Assembly: GCA_035503715.1 (NCBI GenBank)
Contig: DATJTE010000180.1
Coordinates: 10,543 to 74,542, forward strand
Reading direction: 5' to 3'
Source of the DNA: OAS926 sp035503715
Lineage (GTDB): Bacteria > Pseudomonadota > Alphaproteobacteria > Rhizobiales > Rhizobiaceae
Length of the DNA stretch: 64,000 nt
Shown: positions 33,133 to 44,598 of the stretch, one piece after another
How positions within the stretch are numbered: position 1 is the stretch's first letter
Layout: each line of letters opens with the position of its first letter
Position numbers and translations under genes: made by a program
The notes under the pieces: generated by a model
Told to the model about the DNA's origin: nothing
Database searches by the model: none
What the model saw: only the letters and a program-made list of their open reading frames with translations

Positions 33133-34014
33133 ATGTTCCGCGCCATTCTCACAGCACTCGCCTCGGCCGCAGCGATCGTACTGACGGCGAGCGCCGCACT
33201 CGCTCAGTCCGAACCGAAGGGCGAGCGCGTCGAGGTCAACGGCATGCAGATGTATTACGAGGTTTCGGGCGAGGGCGATCCGCTGATCGTGCTGCACGGC
33301 GCCTACATGAACATCCCGTCGATGGGCGCGATCATCCCGACACTCGCCAAGACCCACAAGGTCTACGCGATCGAGTTCCAGGGGCATGGCCGCACCACCG
33401 ACATCGACCGGCCGATCACTTATCCGAACCTCGCCGACGACGTCGCTGCCTTCATGGACAAGGTCGGCATCGAAAAAGCCGACGTGTTCGGATATTCGAT
33501 GGGCGCCGCGGCCGGATTGCAGCTTGCCATCCGCCACCCTGGGAAGGTCAACAAGCTCGCGGCCGCATCGGTCGCGTATGATTTGAAAGGCTGGCAGCCG
33601 GACTTCCAGGCTTTCATTCCGCAGATGACGGTCGAGATGTTCACGTCGATGCCCATGGCCGAGGACTACAAGACACTCGCCGCCGATCCGAACGGGTTTC
33701 CGAAGCTGGTCGAAAAGCTGATCCAGCTCGAGAAGGAGCCGATGGCCTGGGAAGCGGACGTGAAGACGCTGAAGACCCCGCTGCTCATCATCGCCGGCGA
33801 CGCGGATGTCTCGACGCTCGAGCACAATGTCGCGCTGTTCAGGCTGCTCGGCGGCGGCGTCATGGGCGACATGGGCAAGCCGCTGCCGCAGTCGCGCCTG
33901 GCGATCCTGCCTGCCACCTCGCACACGGCCGTCATCAGCCAAGTCGATCTGCTGATGGGCTTCATCGAGCCGTTCCTGAAGGGCGAGACGCCGAAGGGTT
34001 TCTTCGAGCAGTAA
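33133..34014 (+). CDS. secreted alpha/beta hydrolase
   Basis: A 293-residue protein: signal peptide (MFRAILTALASAAAIVLTAS, cleavage after ALAQ) and an alpha/beta-hydrolase domain with oxyanion block LHGAYMN, EFQGHGRT, nucleophile Ser122 in VFGYSMGAAAGLQ, an acid in AGDADVSTLEH and His in PATSHTAV. The fold matches small esterase/epoxide-hydrolase-type enzymes; the substrate is unknown. AAGGAG lies 8 bases before the ATG. Codon use and base composition match neighbours. Confidence 0.88.
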   Translation: MFRAILTALASAAAIVLTASAALAQSEPKGERVEVNGMQMYYEVSGEGDPLIVLHGAYMNIPSMGAIIPTLAKTHKVYAIEFQGHGRTTDIDRPITYPNLADDVAAFMDKVGIEKADVFGYSMGAAAGLQLAIRHPGKVNKLAAASVAYDLKGWQPDFQAFIPQMTVEMFTSMPMAEDYKTLAADPNGFPKLVEKLIQLEKEPMAWEADVKTLKTPLLIIAGDADVSTLEHNVALFRLLGGGVMGDMGKPLPQSRLAILPATSHTAVISQVDLLMGFIEPFLKGETPKGFFEQ

Positions 34015-34021
34015 GTGCTGC

Positions 34022-34062
34022 ACCTCACCCTAACCCTCTCCCCGTGAACGGGGAGAGGGGAC
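34022..34062. repeat. palindromic intergenic repeat, type A
   Basis: CCTCTCCCCG and CGGGGAGAGG form a perfect stem with a short loop, preceded by the tag ACCTCACCCTAA. Related copies lie at 36661-36703 and 50990-51030. It separates two convergent genes and may stop transcription. Confidence 0.7.
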
Positions 34063-34078
34063 TGGCGCAGCGCCGCGC

Positions 34079-35116
34079 TCATTCGGCGGCAACCCGGCGC
34101 GGCGTGCGCAGATCGCGCACGCCGGCCATCTCGACAAATTTCGTCGCCGCGTCCCAGAGATAATCGCCGTAGAGGAACGGCTCGAACTTTTCGCCGCCGG
34201 AAATCGGCAGCGGCGCGATCAGCGCATCGGCGCGCGGCTCGTAGAAGAAGGGAATGGAGAAGCGCTGGCTGTTCGGCGCAATGACGCGATGCGCGGTGGC
34301 CTGCACGACGCCGCCGGTCCAGCGCTCCAAGAGCTTGCCGAAATTGACAGCGAGCATGCCATCCGCCGGCGGCACGTCGAGCCATTCGCCGGCATGGTTC
34401 TTCGCCTGCAGGCCTTCGACGCCATCCTGCGCGAGCAGCGTGACGAAACCGGAATCGGCGTGCTCGCGGCCGATGATCAGCCGCTTCTCGCCCTTGTGCT
34501 CGACCCAGTAGTCCGGCGAGGAGAGATCGACCGCGCCACCCGCCTGCCGCAGTGGATAGCGGATCAGGCGCAGCGTCGAGATGCCGCCGCGAAAATGATC
34601 GTCGAAGGTTTTCTCATCCAGCTTCAGGCTGCGTGCGATGGAGGCCATCAGCGCCGCGCCGACCTTTTCCATCGCGTGGTAGTAGCGCGCAGCCGCATCG
34701 CGCCAGCCGGGCAGGTCAGCCTCGGCGGGCAGCGGCGTCTTTTCGAGCAGCGGATCTGACGGGTCGTATGCGGCGCCGGCGTGGGCGACGTCCGGCCCCA
34801 TGTCGATGCCCTCCTTGTAGGAGATGGCGGTGGGCTGCAGGGGGAACCAGCCGCGATAATAGTTCGTCTTCGACGGGTCGAAATTCCAGCGCAGCATCTT
34901 TGCCTTTTCCGCATCCGGCAGGGCGAAGATCTTCAAGAGCTCGGCGCGACGGGAGCCGGTGAGCAGCTCGGCGCCGGGAAAACCGCTTACCGTCATGAAG
35001 CCGATGCCGGAGGCCGCCGCGAAGATTTTTGCGTCGGCGGCATCGCGCTCCGGCGAGGCCGGGCCGAACAAAGGGGCAAGGTCGATCGCGGGTATGGAAC
35101 TGGCGCTGGTCTGCAT
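34079..35116 (-). CDS. isopenicillin N synthase-like 2-oxoglutarate/Fe(II) oxygenase
   Basis: A 345-residue enzyme of the IPNS/2OG-Fe(II) dioxygenase family. The N-terminal DIOX_N part begins PAIDLAPLFGP; the jelly-roll domain has iron ligands His219 and Asp221 (GREHADSGFVTLL) and His276 (TAHRVI), and a 2OG-binding RxS (QRFS) ten residues on. Bacterial members modify amino acids, gibberellin-like or aromatic compounds; the substrate here is unknown. ATG at 35116 with AGGAC upstream was chosen over 35179, which would add 21 unrelated residues. Confidence 0.88.
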   Translation of the reverse strand: MQTSASSIPAIDLAPLFGPASPERDAADAKIFAAASGIGFMTVSGFPGAELLTGSRRAELLKIFALPDAEKAKMLRWNFDPSKTNYYRGWFPLQPTAISYKEGIDMGPDVAHAGAAYDPSDPLLEKTPLPAEADLPGWRDAAARYYHAMEKVGAALMASIARSLKLDEKTFDDHFRGGISTLRLIRYPLRQAGGAVDLSSPDYWVEHKGEKRLIIGREHADSGFVTLLAQDGVEGLQAKNHAGEWLDVPPADGMLAVNFGKLLERWTGGVVQATAHRVIAPNSQRFSIPFFYEPRADALIAPLPISGGEKFEPFLYGDYLWDAATKFVEMAGVRDLRTPRRVAAE

Positions 35117-35304
35117 GATGTCCTCCGAGGCGATCAAGCTTAGGCCGGCCATTGCACCACGGCGACACAATACCGGCATGGCGCTGTCGGATTTATCTCG
35201 CTCAGCAAATTCGCACGATCGTTTGAATGCGCGTGCAGACTGTTACTACAGGTTAAGTGTTCGCGCCTAAGGGTGCGGCCGGGCTTTCTGGTTTGGGGAT
35301 TTTG

Positions 35305-35820
35305 ATGAGCGGCGGAAAAGCAGCCGGGGCGGGCGATGGCGCGCCCAAGAAAAAATTGCCGCTGGTGAAGATCGCGATCCTTGCGCTTGGCTCCCTGCTC
35401 GCCGCCGGCGGCGGTTATGCCGGCTGGACGGTGTTTCTGGCAGCGCCCGCTGAGGCTCATGAGGGGGCGAAGGCCGCCGAGGTGGCCGCGCCGGACACGA
35501 TGCATGTCGCCGCGATCGACTATTCGGTGGCGGCGGAGAACTCCTACACCTATTCGCTGGCGCTCTCGGTGATGCTGAACAAGATGTGCGGCACGCGATC
35601 GCCCAAGGCGTTGGCGGCGCAGGCCGCCAAGGAGATGCAGAGCGACGGCACGCTCGTACATCTCTCCTGGGAAGCGGCCTACCGGCGCATGGGGACACTC
35701 GGCGTCAGCTCCTGCGACTACATGATCTCCGAGATCACCAGCGCCAACGAGAAAGCCCGCGCGGCGCAGCGCGCCGCGGCGGAGGCCGCGAAGAAGGCGG
35801 AAGGCGGCGGCGGGCATTAA
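35305..35820 (+). CDS. membrane-anchored protein of unknown function, paralogue of 31375-31863
   Basis: A 171-residue protein: basic N-terminus (MSGGKAAGAGDGAPKKKLPL), one transmembrane helix at about 21-42 (VKIAILALGSLLAAGGGYAG), a periplasmic segment with SYTYSLALSVMLNKMCG, a second cysteine SSCDYM, and an alanine/lysine helix ending in GGGGH. It shares order and motifs with the protein at 31375-31863. The GGGGA ribosome site favours the ATG at 35305 over the GTG at 35257. Its stop overlaps the convergent gene within TTAA. Function unknown. Confidence 0.65.
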   Translation: MSGGKAAGAGDGAPKKKLPLVKIAILALGSLLAAGGGYAGWTVFLAAPAEAHEGAKAAEVAAPDTMHVAAIDYSVAAENSYTYSLALSVMLNKMCGTRSPKALAAQAAKEMQSDGTLVHLSWEAAYRRMGTLGVSSCDYMISEITSANEKARAAQRAAAEAAKKAEGGGGH

Positions 35821-36179
35821 TTCCTGTCCGGCTCCGCGAACGGAGAGACAGCCGGCAGGTTCTCGAACATCTTCCACGCGTCCGTGAAGGACGGCCACTC
35901 GAACTCGATTTCGTCCGGGAAGGGCTTGAAACCCCACGTCGCGACACCGTTCCTGCCGAAATAGAGATCGCGCAGATCATCCGGATGGATGCGGCCGAGA
36001 AACCAGGTCATCACGTCCGACAGCAGGATCGCGCGCGGCGACACCTCGCCATTGTCGCCCGGCACTTCGTGCAGGCAGATGCAGGCGGCCTTGAGCGACG
36101 TGCGGACGAGCTTGCGAAGCGCGGCGTCGACCTCCGGCGACCGTTTCTCCGATGGGTTGCCTGTTTTCTTTCGTCTCAT
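35817..36179 (-). CDS. small protein of unknown function (120 aa)
   Basis: From the ATG preceded by AAGGA (MRRKKTGNPSEKRSPEVDAA) it has 120 residues: a basic N-terminal tail, a helical domain with two cysteines (KAACICLHEV), and a C-terminal aromatic region (MTWFLGRIHPDDLRDLYFG, FKPFPDEIEFEWPSF). An alternative start at 36206 adds nine residues without a good ribosome site. No family recognised. The stop codon shares TTAA with the convergent upstream-strand gene, so the two end on the same four bases. Confidence 0.6.
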   Translation of the reverse strand: MRRKKTGNPSEKRSPEVDAALRKLVRTSLKAACICLHEVPGDNGEVSPRAILLSDVMTWFLGRIHPDDLRDLYFGRNGVATWGFKPFPDEIEFEWPSFTDAWKMFENLPAVSPFAEPDRN

Positions 36180-36229
36180 GCTTGCGGTTCCTTGTGTTTG
36201 AGACATGCCCGGGCGTTCTCGCGCCTCGC

Positions 36230-36560
36230 GGCCGAGTCATGAGATGTGGGAGGCGGCGCAGGGCTTTGCGTCCGTTATTATTTTTATTCGACGCGCTGCC
36301 CTGCGCCGCCGGCGTTTTCCCCCGTGCCGGCACCGGCCCATCGCCTTGATCCCCGTTCGGGTGGGGAGGCGCGGGCGCTCAGCCCGGCTCGGGGCCGGAG
36401 CCTTCTCCGCTTACCGTTGCGGAGAACAACTCTGGCGCCACACTTGCCTGAGCGCCGGTTGTACACCCGTTCCCACTGGCAAGCTGCCGAGCGCATTATC
36501 CTCCGGGGGCCTACCCCCGTGGACGAGATACGGGTTCGCGGCATGCAGATTTTTTTCTGC
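36230..36560. other. GC-rich, hairpin-rich intergenic block; candidate structured RNA
   Basis: Part of an 800-base gap (36207-37005) without a convincing gene. Several strong hairpins cluster here: TTCTCCGC / GCGGAGAA (36407-36427), CGGGGGCC / CCCCCG (36506-36519), CGCCGGCG and GTGCCGGCAC palindromes (36307-36335), and GCAGA / TCTGC around a T-run (36543-36559). Readings on both strands give Arg/Pro-rich, low-quality proteins. I could not match it to RNase P RNA, tmRNA, SRP RNA or a known riboswitch. The strand is uncertain. Confidence 0.35.
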
Positions 36561-36660
36561 TGACAGGGCAAGCGATTGAAATCGCGGAGATTTATTTTCG
36601 GATGTCAGGAGAGATGGAGAAAATCTGTCCACGTACAAAAGCTCACGCCAGCCAAATTGC

Positions 36661-36703
36661 CCCTCACCCTTACCCTCTCCTCGCGAGCGGGGAGAGGGGG
36701 ACG
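36661..36703. repeat. palindromic intergenic repeat, type A
   Basis: CCCTCACCCTTACCCTCTCC then GCGAG and GGAGAGGG, the same tag and stem as at 34022-34062 and 50990-51030. Confidence 0.65.
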
Positions 36704-36780
36704 TCGGCGTCGGTGCGATGCGTTGGTGCGGGTGGCGTGGCGTCTGTGCGAGGCGGTGAGTTCGCGGCGGCGCTGGAGCC

Positions 36781-36990
36781 CTTCCCTTCTCCCCTTGTGG
36801 GAGAAGGTGGCCGAGCCGCAACGAAGTGTAGGCGAGGTCGGATGAGGGGTGCTGGACGGAGCGCCAATGTCTCATTTCTTCCAACACCCCTCATCAACGG
36901 CGGCATTCGCCGCCGGGGTCGCCTTTCTCGTGCTTGCTTCCTAGCAAGCCCGAGGGCGACACCTTCTCCCACAAGGGGAGAAGGGAGGGC
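36781..36990. repeat. pair of inverted palindromic repeats, type C
   Basis: CCCTTCTCCCCTTGTGGGAG (36784 on) with a following AAGGTGGCC, and its inverse at 36959-36986, face each other across a centre with GGATGAGGGGTGCT (36840-36853) and its inverse AACACCCCTCAT (36883-36894). A GCCGCCGGGG / AAGCCCGAGGG spacer lies between. The whole reads as one large stem made of two elements in opposite orientation. Confidence 0.65.
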
Positions 36991-37005
36991 GTCGGCGCTC
37001 TGCAC

Positions 37006-37353
37006 CTATTCGTCGACGACCTGCTCGAAACCGCCCCAGAACATGCGCTTGCCGTCGAACGGCATCTCATTGTTCTGGTTGGCGGGGTCCTCGCTCATCT
37101 TCTTGTTGGCGGCGTCGCGCGTGGCGCGGTCCGGATATTCGATCCACGAAAACACCGGCACCTCGTCGGGCTTGGCCTGCGTCGCCTTGTAGAAATCGGT
37201 CAACGCGCCCTTCGGCACGTCGTCGCCCCAGCACTCGACCAGACGCGTCGCGCCGAGCTTCTTGAAATAGCTGGCCGCTTCGGTCGCGTGCTTCACATAG
37301 GCCGCCTTGTTGGCCTTTGGCACCGCGGCGACAAATCCTTCGATGTAGGACAT
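37006..37353 (-). CDS. DUF1428 family protein
   Basis: A 115-residue ferredoxin-like alpha/beta-barrel dimer family protein: MSYIEGFVAAVPKANKAAYV, YFKKLGATRLVECWGDDVPK, VFSWIEYPDRATRDAANKKM and PFDGKRMFWGGFE are the conserved blocks of DUF1428 (YbaA-like). Biochemical function is not established; these proteins resemble monooxygenase/EthD-like dimers. AGAGGAG lies upstream of the ATG at 37353. Confidence 0.88.
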   Translation of the reverse strand: MSYIEGFVAAVPKANKAAYVKHATEAASYFKKLGATRLVECWGDDVPKGALTDFYKATQAKPDEVPVFSWIEYPDRATRDAANKKMSEDPANQNNEMPFDGKRMFWGGFEQVVDE

Positions 37354-37727
37354 GGGGATGCTCCTCTGGTTAGAGGAGAGGTAACGCGGGGAGGGGCGGG
37401 ATGGTTCGGGGGATGAACTGAGCAACGATGCTTGTCAGCTTCCCATGTGAGCGTTGATCGGGAAAATTCCCGGCACCGTGTCCCTTTTCACGATCTCATG
37501 CAGTCGGGAGTATGGGCAGTATGCAGGGGGCGTGAAGAGTTTAATGGAGTTGGCTTCTCCCTGAACCAGCGGATGCAAGTTGCTTCGAGTAAATTTCGCC
37601 GCCCGATAAATATCTAGGCTTAGAGATATTCTTCGCCTAAAAGGTTTATTCGTTTGCGCAATTAGCGCCAAAATTGTATGCAACTATTCGACAAGAGTTA
37701 CGTCTGCCCTCTAATGCCTCGCGCGGT
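37354..37727. other. AT-richer intergenic stretch before the kinase-like gene, no gene seen
   Basis: Base composition falls from about 37430 onward. No gene, repeat or clear promoter was recognised. This may be the left flank of a transferred segment that includes the next gene. Confidence 0.4.
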
Positions 37728-38876
37728 ATGGGCAAGATGCGTTCCAGTCGGGGGGAATCGTTGGCTATCAGGTTTCGGCTGGAGAACAGCCCGCTTAAGG
37801 CTGCGCATACCGCACTACTCAATCAATTTATCCGGCACATAGTATCGACGACCGAACTCAGCGAGTCGGAGGATGACTTCGACATGACGAGAATTTCTAT
37901 TGGCATATCTCGTTCCGATAAGCTGTTCGTGCAGTCGAAAACTTCCTATCCTTATTTTGTAAAAATTGGAGAGGCTAAGAATATAAAAAGGGAAGACAGC
38001 AAATATGGGCAGGCTGCAAGGAAAATACCTGCGCTGTCGATCCCTCCAAAGGAAATTCTTTTAGAAGACAAGATAAATAACGTCGCCCTGATTTCTTTTC
38101 GCTATGTGACTGGAAGCCATAGGCAAGATAACCCAGCCTCTTTGTTCTATCATTATCAAAGTATGGACGTTTATGATGTAATGTCGCTAATAGATGACCT
38201 ATTCCATGCTGTCCTCCATGATTTCCATTCGTTTAGGACAGCAAAATATGAGTCTCACGAAGTTCCTTCGCTTGATGAAAGTATTTTTAAAAATGACAGG
38301 CGAGATGAATCTCTAAACAAGATGGTCGAAAAGTATAACAATTTTGTCTCCAGAGACCTTAGATATATTTCAGCGATTGGGCCAATACATGGTGATTTGC
38401 ATACAGAGAACATATTAGTCGGTCGGTACGATAACCCAATCCTAATAGATTTTGAAATGTCGCTGCAAGATAACTGTTTACTTAAGGATTTTGCTGAATT
38501 TGAAATAGCTTTACTTCTAGCGGTTGCTACAACATCCTTTGACGAGATTGAGGACGAAGTAAGCGCATTTTACAAGAATCGGCTGATATTTGGTCTTGGC
38601 GGAATAGGCAAATTCCCATCCTCTGCGTCCCGAATTCGCGCGAATTTATGTGAAAGTTTATCAGAAATGTGCCGGGCGCGGGGCTTGGACATGCCAGGGG
38701 TATTTAGAGAAGCGGCAATTGTCTATCGTATATATCTGCTAAGATACCTTTGCTTCTACGCACGCATTGCGAACCTTAACCAAACCGGCATGATACGACG
38801 CGGAATTATTTCTCTCTTCGAAGATGTATTTAATATCTTATATGAACGGCTGCCTGCTGAGCCTAAGCTGATTTAG
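37728..38876 (+). CDS. atypical kinase-like protein (APH / TCAD9-like fold) on an AT-rich segment
   Basis: About 382 residues. Full kinase signature in protein order: a Gly/Ser loop region (ISIGISRSDKLFVQ), ATP lysine in YPYFVKIGEA, a Glu in KREDSKY, catalytic loop PIHGDLHTENILVG (Asp and Asn) and metal-binding LIDFEMS, then DFAEFEIALLL. This HGDLHxxN...IDFE layout is shared by aminoglycoside/choline kinase-fold proteins and by the TCAD9 kinase-like domain described in bacterial conflict systems. It is markedly AT-richer than neighbours, using ATA, AAA and TTA codons, so recent transfer is likely. Start uncertain: TTG 37674, ATG 37728, ATG 37737 or TTG 37761 (GGGGGA upstream). Confidence 0.75.
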   Translation: MGKMRSSRGESLAIRFRLENSPLKAAHTALLNQFIRHIVSTTELSESEDDFDMTRISIGISRSDKLFVQSKTSYPYFVKIGEAKNIKREDSKYGQAARKIPALSIPPKEILLEDKINNVALISFRYVTGSHRQDNPASLFYHYQSMDVYDVMSLIDDLFHAVLHDFHSFRTAKYESHEVPSLDESIFKNDRRDESLNKMVEKYNNFVSRDLRYISAIGPIHGDLHTENILVGRYDNPILIDFEMSLQDNCLLKDFAEFEIALLLAVATTSFDEIEDEVSAFYKNRLIFGLGGIGKFPSSASRIRANLCESLSEMCRARGLDMPGVFREAAIVYRIYLLRYLCFYARIANLNQTGMIRRGIISLFEDVFNILYERLPAEPKLI

Positions 38877-38934
38877 CTACGAAGTTCTAAGAGAGGATAG
38901 AAGCGTGCCAACGTCGCGCTTCCAGGAGTTCGCC

Positions 38935-39390
38935 ATGCTCGTTCCGCTGCCGCTTGAAGGGTCGTGCCGGTGCGGGCGGGTGAAGGTGCGCGTCACCAAG
39001 CAGCCGCTGATCACCTGCGCCTGCCATTGCCACGGCTGCCAGAAGATGTCGGCCAGCGCGTTCTCGCTGACCACGATGTTTCCGAGTGACGGCTTCGAGG
39101 TGATCGAGGGCGAGACGGTGATCGGCGGCATGCGCGGGCCGCGGCTCCTGCACAATCACTGCCCCTGGTGTCTCTCCTGGATGTTCACGCGCATCGCCGA
39201 CCGCGACGACTTCGTCAATGTGCGGCCGACCATGTTCGACAATCCCGTTTGGGCGCACCCCTACATGGAGACGATGGTCTCGGAGCGGCTGCCGTTCGGC
39301 GAGACGGGCGCGGTGGAGAGCTTTGACGCGTTTCCGGAGGCGGAGGACTATGAGCGGCTGATGGCGGCCTACCGGGCGTGGGCGGGGTAG
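38935..39390 (+). CDS. GFA-domain (CENP-V/GFA) zinc protein
   Basis: A 151-residue protein of the glutathione-dependent formaldehyde-activating (GFA) domain family. The zinc-binding cysteines are GSCRCGRVKV, CACHCHGCQKMS and CPWCLSW. The family fold binds two zinc ions; only a few members act on S-hydroxymethylglutathione and most are uncharacterised. Starts at ATG 38935 (AGGAG upstream) or GTG 38905 (GAGGA upstream) are both plausible. High GC returns here, just after the AT-rich kinase-like gene. Confidence 0.85.
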   Translation: MLVPLPLEGSCRCGRVKVRVTKQPLITCACHCHGCQKMSASAFSLTTMFPSDGFEVIEGETVIGGMRGPRLLHNHCPWCLSWMFTRIADRDDFVNVRPTMFDNPVWAHPYMETMVSERLPFGETGAVESFDAFPEAEDYERLMAAYRAWAG

Positions 39391-39404
39391 GGCGGCCGTA
39401 CGAA

Positions 39405-39480
39405 GGGTCGACCCCCTCACCGGTTTGCCAGCGGCGGCGAAGCCGCCGGGCAAACCTCCTCTCCCCAGAGGGGCGAGGAA
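39405..39480. repeat. palindromic intergenic repeat with nested hairpin
   Basis: GTTTGCC(A)GCGGCGGC pairs with GCCGCCGGGCAAAC, then CCTCTCCCC pairs with GGGGCGAGG. The tag ACCCCCTCACC resembles the other repeats beyond 34 kb. It lies inside the reading frame of the eroded secreted protein gene. Confidence 0.65.
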
Positions 39481-39834
39481 ATAGCCGCGAAGCTTCCCGC
39501 TATTCCGGCGTTTCGAAACCGGGGCCTCGGTCTGGCAGTCGTCCGGGTCGCCGCCGAGCAGGTCGTACACCTCCGGGCTGAACGTGATCGGCACGAAGCC
39601 GAAGCCGGGGATCACCTGGTCGAAGGTGCAGACATAGGTGACGTTGCCCTGCTGCGCGGCGGCAGGGAGCGTGATCGCGAGTGCGGCAAGCGCGCCGGCG
39701 AGCGTGATGCGGATCGTGGACATGGTCGTTCTCCTTTCGAAGCAGCCACCATATCGGTTACCCGCCAGATGCGCGGATGGATGCAGCGGGAGGAGAAAGA
39801 TTGGAGTTTAAGGAGTGGAGCGTTTGCGCCTGAA

Positions 39835-40116
39835 TCAAGCGGCGTCGGCGAGAGACGGTGAAGGGGATACAGCGGCGACCACGGCGTCGCGTGACCAGTC
39901 CATGAATTCACGGTCGAGCCGAAGCTGATCAAGTGTGCGCGGATTGGGACGGCTTCCCTTCCAGTCCTCGAAGGCAAAGCCGAGTGCGACGCCGGCCTCG
40001 TGAAGCGCCTCGTCAAGCGTATCCGCGACGGCAGTCACGCCCGGAACATCGGGGAATGACACGCCGTAGCCGCTTGCGGCTTCTTTGTGGATCAGGGCGA
40101 TGTAGTGCGTCGTCAT
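39835..40116 (-). CDS. hicB: HicB-type antitoxin
   Basis: A 93-residue HicB-family protein: the partial RNase H-like fold with YIALIHKEAASGYGVSFPDV and PGVTAVADTLDEALHEAGVAL. HicB proteins bind and block HicA and repress the operon; a separate DNA-binding domain is not obvious in the short C-tail (DREFMDWSRDAVV). It follows hicA by one base, and both follow carB. The arrangement toxin then antitoxin is usual for hicAB. Confidence 0.88.
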   Translation of the reverse strand: MTTHYIALIHKEAASGYGVSFPDVPGVTAVADTLDEALHEAGVALGFAFEDWKGSRPNPRTLDQLRLDREFMDWSRDAVVAAVSPSPSLADAA

Positions 40117-40117
40117 T

Positions 40118-40309
40118 TCAGTCTTTCCGCCATCCCGTCTGCGCGTAAATCGACCGGACAGTACCCAGTGGAATATCCTTGCGAGGATGGGTTACGATTA
40201 CCGTGCGACCGTCTGTGTGCCGGTATTTGTGATGGGAACCACGCACCGACACCAGCGCGAAACCATCCTGCTGCAAGCGCCTGATGATATCGCGGCTGTC
40301 CTTCAGCAT
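40118..40309 (-). CDS. hicA: HicA-type mRNA interferase toxin
   Basis: A 63-residue HicA protein (MLKDSRDIIRRLQQDGFALV) with the dsRBD-like fold and active His in VRGSHHKYRH, plus VTHPRKDIPLGTVRSIYAQTGW. HicA cleaves mRNA and is blocked by HicB. The ATG at 40309 lies six bases after the carB stop; AGGA of the ribosome site overlaps that stop (TAGGA). So hicA is probably expressed from the carB transcript as well as any own promoter. Confidence 0.9.
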   Translation of the reverse strand: MLKDSRDIIRRLQQDGFALVSVRGSHHKYRHTDGRTVIVTHPRKDIPLGTVRSIYAQTGWRKD

Positions 40310-40315
40310 CAATTC

Positions 40316-43807
<3,492 letters not shown>

Positions 43808-43842
43808 GATAGGTCCGGCTCTTTCATGGCGTGCCGGATGAG

Positions 43843-43912
43843 AGGACCCCACCCGGCCCGCGCTTCGCGCCGGGCCACCCTCCCCTCAAGGGGGAGGGAG
43901 CTGGCGCCGCGA
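43843..43912. repeat. palindromic intergenic repeat, type B
   Basis: CCCGGCCCGCGCTTCGCGCC and a second stem CCCTCCCCTCAAGGGGGAGG with tag GAGCTGGCGCCGCG. Same two-hairpin plan as 51815-51880, 57298-57355 and 61183-61240. Confidence 0.7.
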
Positions 43913-44005
43913 TTCTTCGATTGTCAGGCTAGGCGCGCTCTATAGGGTAGGGGGCGGGGGAATGGAACCCCGGAAATGCGGCCTTGTCCACGCAGCGCCG
44001 GAGAG

Positions 44006-44299
44006 TCAGGCCGGCTTGCCGAAGAGGCGGCGCGCACCGATGAAGATCGCGCACCAGATGGCTGTGGCGATGAGTTCATAGAGGAACGCCATCCAGGCAT
44101 AGGGCCGCCCGCTTTCGCCGGCAGGCCAGACCAGCCAGACGAGGATGAAGATGCCATTCAGGGCGAGCGCCAGCGCGATACGGATCGCGACCGGCCAATC
44201 CCGCCTGATCCAGAACATGAAGGTCGCCGCCGCCAGCCATGTGGCCGGATCGAGCATCACCTTCAGGACATTCTGCGAATAGGCTGCTGCTTCGTACAT
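44006..44299 (-). CDS. small integral membrane protein of unknown function
   Basis: A 97-residue protein starting MYEAAAYSQNVLKVMLDPAT with three predicted transmembrane helices (TWLAAATFMFWIR, IALALALNGIFILVWLVW and FLYELIATAIWCAIFIGA). The start codon lies 5 bases beyond no clear ribosome site. It sits between carB and the autotransporter and has no recognised family. Confidence 0.6.
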   Translation of the reverse strand: MYEAAAYSQNVLKVMLDPATWLAAATFMFWIRRDWPVAIRIALALALNGIFILVWLVWPAGESGRPYAWMAFLYELIATAIWCAIFIGARRLFGKPA

Positions 44300-44598
44300 G
44301 AATGATGTCTCTCGTCTTCGTTGCCGTGGCGTTCTGGCCCGGACCGACGCGCCGACCGACCGGGATCCCATCGCGAACCGTGCGTGTCCAGGCCATAGCT
44401 TGAAAGCGCGAGCACGGTGTGGACGCATAAATTGTTAACTTTCCACGTCAGTTTGTGTCGCGCTGTTCTTTAACGCGTGCAAGTCTGCGAGCCTACATTG
44501 TGCGGTCGAGTCGCGCTCGATGCTATGGACCTCTTGCCCCCAGAGTGTCTCTCGAGCCAGCGGTCGTGACCTTAGCCGGGCGGGGGCCAGGCGAGGAC

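Larger units (their letters stand above)
38887..39723 (-). pseudogene. small secreted protein whose reading frame runs through a repeat
   Basis: The first 70 residues look real: signal peptide MSTIRITLAGALAALAITLP with cleavage after AAA, then NVTYVCTFDQVIPGFGFVPI and a second Cys in DPDDCQTE. AAAGGAGAA precedes the ATG. After that the frame crosses an intergenic repeat (39405-39480) and continues antisense to the GFA gene with Arg/His-rich sequence, reaching a stop only at 38887. The native stop was probably lost by repeat insertion or a frameshift. Only the 39531-39723 part is supported. Confidence 0.4.

Noticed and set aside
36230..36560. GC-rich block considered as RNase P RNA, permuted tmRNA or SRP RNA
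   Set aside because: The conserved boxes of these RNAs (for example GAGGAAAG and ACAGAA of RNase P, the T-loop TTCGA of tmRNA, GGAAGCAGC of SRP RNA) were not found on either strand.
36411..36887. Possible genes on both strands in the 36.2-37.0 kb gap
   Set aside because: They cross palindromic repeats and hairpins, have extreme Arg/Pro content and no ribosome sites.
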